Shown here: positions 31,196 through 32,577 of the stretch, piece by piece
Layout: every line of letters begins with the position of its first letter
How positions within the stretch are numbered: position 1 is the stretch's first letter
Source: an uncultured Bacillota bacterium
Lineage (GTDB): Bacteria; Bacillota; Clostridia; Christensenellales; UBA1242
Assembly (NCBI GenBank): GCA_949289785.1
Contig: CASEOW010000025.1
Location: 1-32,577, forward strand
DNA: 32,577 nt
Direction: 5' to 3'
Notes under the pieces: model-generated
What the model was told of the DNA's origin: nothing
Databases searched by the model: none
Seen by the model: only the letters and a program-made list of their open reading frames with translations
Translations under genes and position numbers: made by a program

Positions 31196-32014
31196 ATGAA
31201 TTTTGATAAAAAATTAGCTATAAAAAGAGTTGTTGAAATTATTAATAATACTTATGAGCAATCTAAGGAATTATTAAGTCTAAATGTAAGCAAAAAAGAA
31301 GGTAATGACATTGTTACTGATGTAGATTTATTTATTGAAAAAAATATAATAGAAAAGCTTTCAAAATATTATCCAAATCATTCATTTAATGCAGAAGAAA
31401 GTGGAGAACAAAAAAAATCAACAAATGGGGATTTTTACGAATGGATTATAGATCCTATTGACGGAACAGTTCAATTTGCATCTGGAATGTCCGATTTTGG
31501 AATTGTGGTCGCTTTACAAAAAAATGGTGAAACAATTTTAGGAGTCAATGTACTACCTAAATTAGGAGAAGTATACACAGCTATAAAAGGTTGCGGGGCT
31601 TATTGCAATGGACAAAAACTTCAAGTATCAAAAAAAGAAAATCTGTCAGATAGTGTTATTTATGTTTATTTAGGAGCAAAACATAAAAATCAAGAAATTG
31701 CTAAAACTATAAAAGTAATTGAAAAACTCACTTCTTTATCCCGTGGTGTTAGAATTGTTGGATCATCTGCATGCGTTTCATCTTGGGTAGCCAGTGGAAA
31801 AATCGATGCAATAATAAATTTAAAATCAACACAAAGTCTAGGTTCTACAGCTGGAAGATTATTTATAACAGAAGCTGGCGGAAAGGTTACTAATATAGAT
31901 GGACTTCCAAGACAAAAGAAAGATACTTTAGTTTGTTCTAATGGAATCATTCATGAAAATATAATAGATGTAATAAAAAATTTAGACTACACTCTTGACA
32001 AAGAAAATTTTTAA
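31196..32014 (+). CDS. inositol-monophosphatase-family protein, 272 aa, missing one metal ligand
   Basis: IMPase fold: GNDIVTDVDLFIE (36-48, substrate site), FNAEESGE (E67/E68), IIDPIDGT (D86 and D89, the main Mg site), and later GSSACVSSWVASGKIDA and FITEAGGKV. At the place of the family motif WDxAAG/TDxAAG the sequence is LGSTAG: the Asp that binds the third metal and positions water is Gly. This may reduce or change the activity. The family dephosphorylates inositol-1-phosphate, fructose-1,6-bisphosphate or 3'-phosphoadenosine nucleotides. AAAGGTGG precedes the ATG at 31196 by about 11 bases; an ATG 30 bases earlier lacks a site. A terminator follows at 32096. Confidence 0.87.
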   Translation: MNFDKKLAIKRVVEIINNTYEQSKELLSLNVSKKEGNDIVTDVDLFIEKNIIEKLSKYYPNHSFNAEESGEQKKSTNGDFYEWIIDPIDGTVQFASGMSDFGIVVALQKNGETILGVNVLPKLGEVYTAIKGCGAYCNGQKLQVSKKENLSDSVIYVYLGAKHKNQEIAKTIKVIEKLTSLSRGVRIVGSSACVSSWVASGKIDAIINLKSTQSLGSTAGRLFITEAGGKVTNIDGLPRQKKDTLVCSNGIIHENIIDVIKNLDYTLDKENF

Positions 32015-32095
32015 AAAAATTTTATATCAAATTAAAATTTACAAATATTTATTTTTATTTAACATATTTATAAATATTTAATAAATAAAATAAAA

Positions 32096-32129
32096 CAAAA
32101 ACCTTAACTTGTAAAAGCTAAGGTTTTTA
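32096..32129 (+). terminator. intrinsic terminator after the IMPase-like gene
   Basis: AAAAACCTTA and TAAGGTTTTT form the outer stem; CTT/AAG extends it past one mismatch, with a four-base loop. T residues follow. It lies about 80 bp after the stop codon. Confidence 0.82.
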
Positions 32130-32379
32130 GTTTTAGTTTATACTTAAGACTAGAACTTTGCTTTAAATAAAATTGTTAAATTAAATTTTATATATAATTA
32201 TTGACTTTAAAAATGCGAATTAACAGTAATAGAATATTTATACGATATTTAAAGAAATTATTAATATAAGTAATTAAAACAACTATTTAAATATTTTTAT
32301 AATTTTTATATAAATTAAGTAATACAATTTTAGACTATGAATAATTTCGTGTTACATTCAAAGTATAATTTTATTTATT
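32130..32379. other. AT-rich intergenic DNA without a visible gene
   Basis: I see no open frame, RNA or clear promoter in these 250 bases. TTGACT near 32202 has no matching -10 at the usual spacing. Confidence 0.6.
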
Positions 32380-32454
32380 AAAACTAAAACAATAAGGTTA
32401 TATATTAAGTTTTCATTTATAACCTTTAAAATTGTGTAAGTTTATTTTAGTTTT
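32380..32454. repeat. nested inverted repeats
   Basis: AAGGTTATA (32394-32402) and TATAACCTT (32418-32426) are a perfect inverted pair around a 15-base loop. Outside them CAAT/ATTG (32390-32393 and 32431-32434) and AAAACTAAAA/TTTTAGTTTT (32380-32389 and 32445-32454) also pair in nested order. The composition makes chance pairing easy, but three nested pairs are unusual. Confidence 0.4.
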
Positions 32455-32530
32455 TAAGTTAATTTATTACAAAAAAGATTTTTAATAATTTTTGTTATTG
32501 ATTTAAATTTTACACAAATTTGAAAAAAGT

Positions 32531-32540
32531 ATGATATAAT
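32531..32540 (+). promoter_or_regulatory. extended -10 promoter at the window end
   Basis: ATGATATAAT includes TG-a-TATAAT (-10 at 32535-32540). TACACA (32511-32516), 18 bp upstream, is a weak -35. The predicted start point falls on the A of the ATG at 32547. Confidence 0.5.
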
Positions 32541-32546
32541 CATCTT

Positions 32547-32577
32547 ATGGATAAAATGCAAAAATCAATAATTCTTG
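32547..32577 (+). CDS. start of a gene cut by the window edge
   Basis: An ATG six bases after the -10 element opens a frame of ten codons (MDKMQKSIIL) that runs off the window. There is no Shine-Dalgarno site, so the transcript may be leaderless; a second ATG at 32556 is a possible start. The product cannot be named. Confidence 0.45.
   Translation, partial: MDKMQKSIIL

Noticed and set aside
1..32577. Prophage, CRISPR or insertion sequence
   Set aside because: No spaced repeats, integrase, transposase, terminal repeats or phage structural genes are visible; phage-like features are limited to single domains.

Overview
This is an AT-rich (roughly 25% GC by eye), gene-dense stretch of chromosome from a low-GC Gram-positive (Bacillota/Clostridia-like) bacterium. 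The evidence is purine-rich AGGAG ribosome sites before most genes, many sigma-A type promoters (TTGACA/TATAAT at 16-17 bp), A/T-flanked intrinsic terminators, a Clostridium-type glutamyl-tRNA synthetase, LexA and a Spo0A-type DNA-binding domain. UGA ends several genes and UGG encodes Trp, so the code is standard. The species cannot be named from the sequence alone. I see no CRISPR array, rRNA, insertion sequence or transposase.

Layout. (1) 98-983, plus strand: a CCA-encoding tRNA-Leu(CAA) and two small unknown genes. (2) 1148-8695, minus strand: an XRE regulator translationally coupled to an HD/TGS RelA-SpoT-like protein, then galE, a Nudix hydrolase, a HAD phosphatase, and a separately promoted double metallophosphoesterase coupled to a zinc-ribbon protein. 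(3) 8858-11023, minus: gltX with a P-loop kinase-like gene coupled behind it. (4) 11141-13214, minus: a sigma region-4-like protein, a lexA/zinc-knuckle operon with a visible operator, and an orphan Spo0A effector domain. (5) 13430-14269, plus: degV. (6) 14366-17695, minus: valS and a phosphoribosyltransferase. (7) 17834-21875, plus: an S51-type peptidase, metG and a MATE-like membrane protein. (8) 21913-23681, minus: an ATP-grasp protein and a PHP phosphoesterase, divergent from a LysR regulator. (9) 23858-32014, plus: LysR, a kinase-like fusion protein, a Nudix protein with a tail, a C45-type acyltransferase/hydrolase, a frameshifted GNAT, an intact GNAT, an alkaline-phosphatase-like enzyme, a zinc-ribbon membrane protein and an inositol-monophosphatase-like protein. 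(10) 32015-32577: about 500 bp of AT-rich non-coding DNA with nested inverted repeats, then the start of a gene cut by the window edge.

How it fits together. Core translation genes (gltX, valS, metG, tRNA-Leu) are interspersed with many small nucleotide/phosphate enzymes (two Nudix, HAD, PHP, two-domain metallophosphoesterase, alkaline-phosphatase-like, IMPase-like, RSH-like HD) and several stand-alone regulators. The most unusual items are the XRE/RSH-like pair whose synthetase region lacks recognisable motifs, the double metallophosphoesterase with a degenerate second half, the Spo0A C-domain without a receiver, the LexA with a Cys-Gly cleavage site and a matching palindrome at its own promoter, and the kinase-like protein fused to a large unrecognised domain. 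No complete new system is demonstrated; these are candidates.
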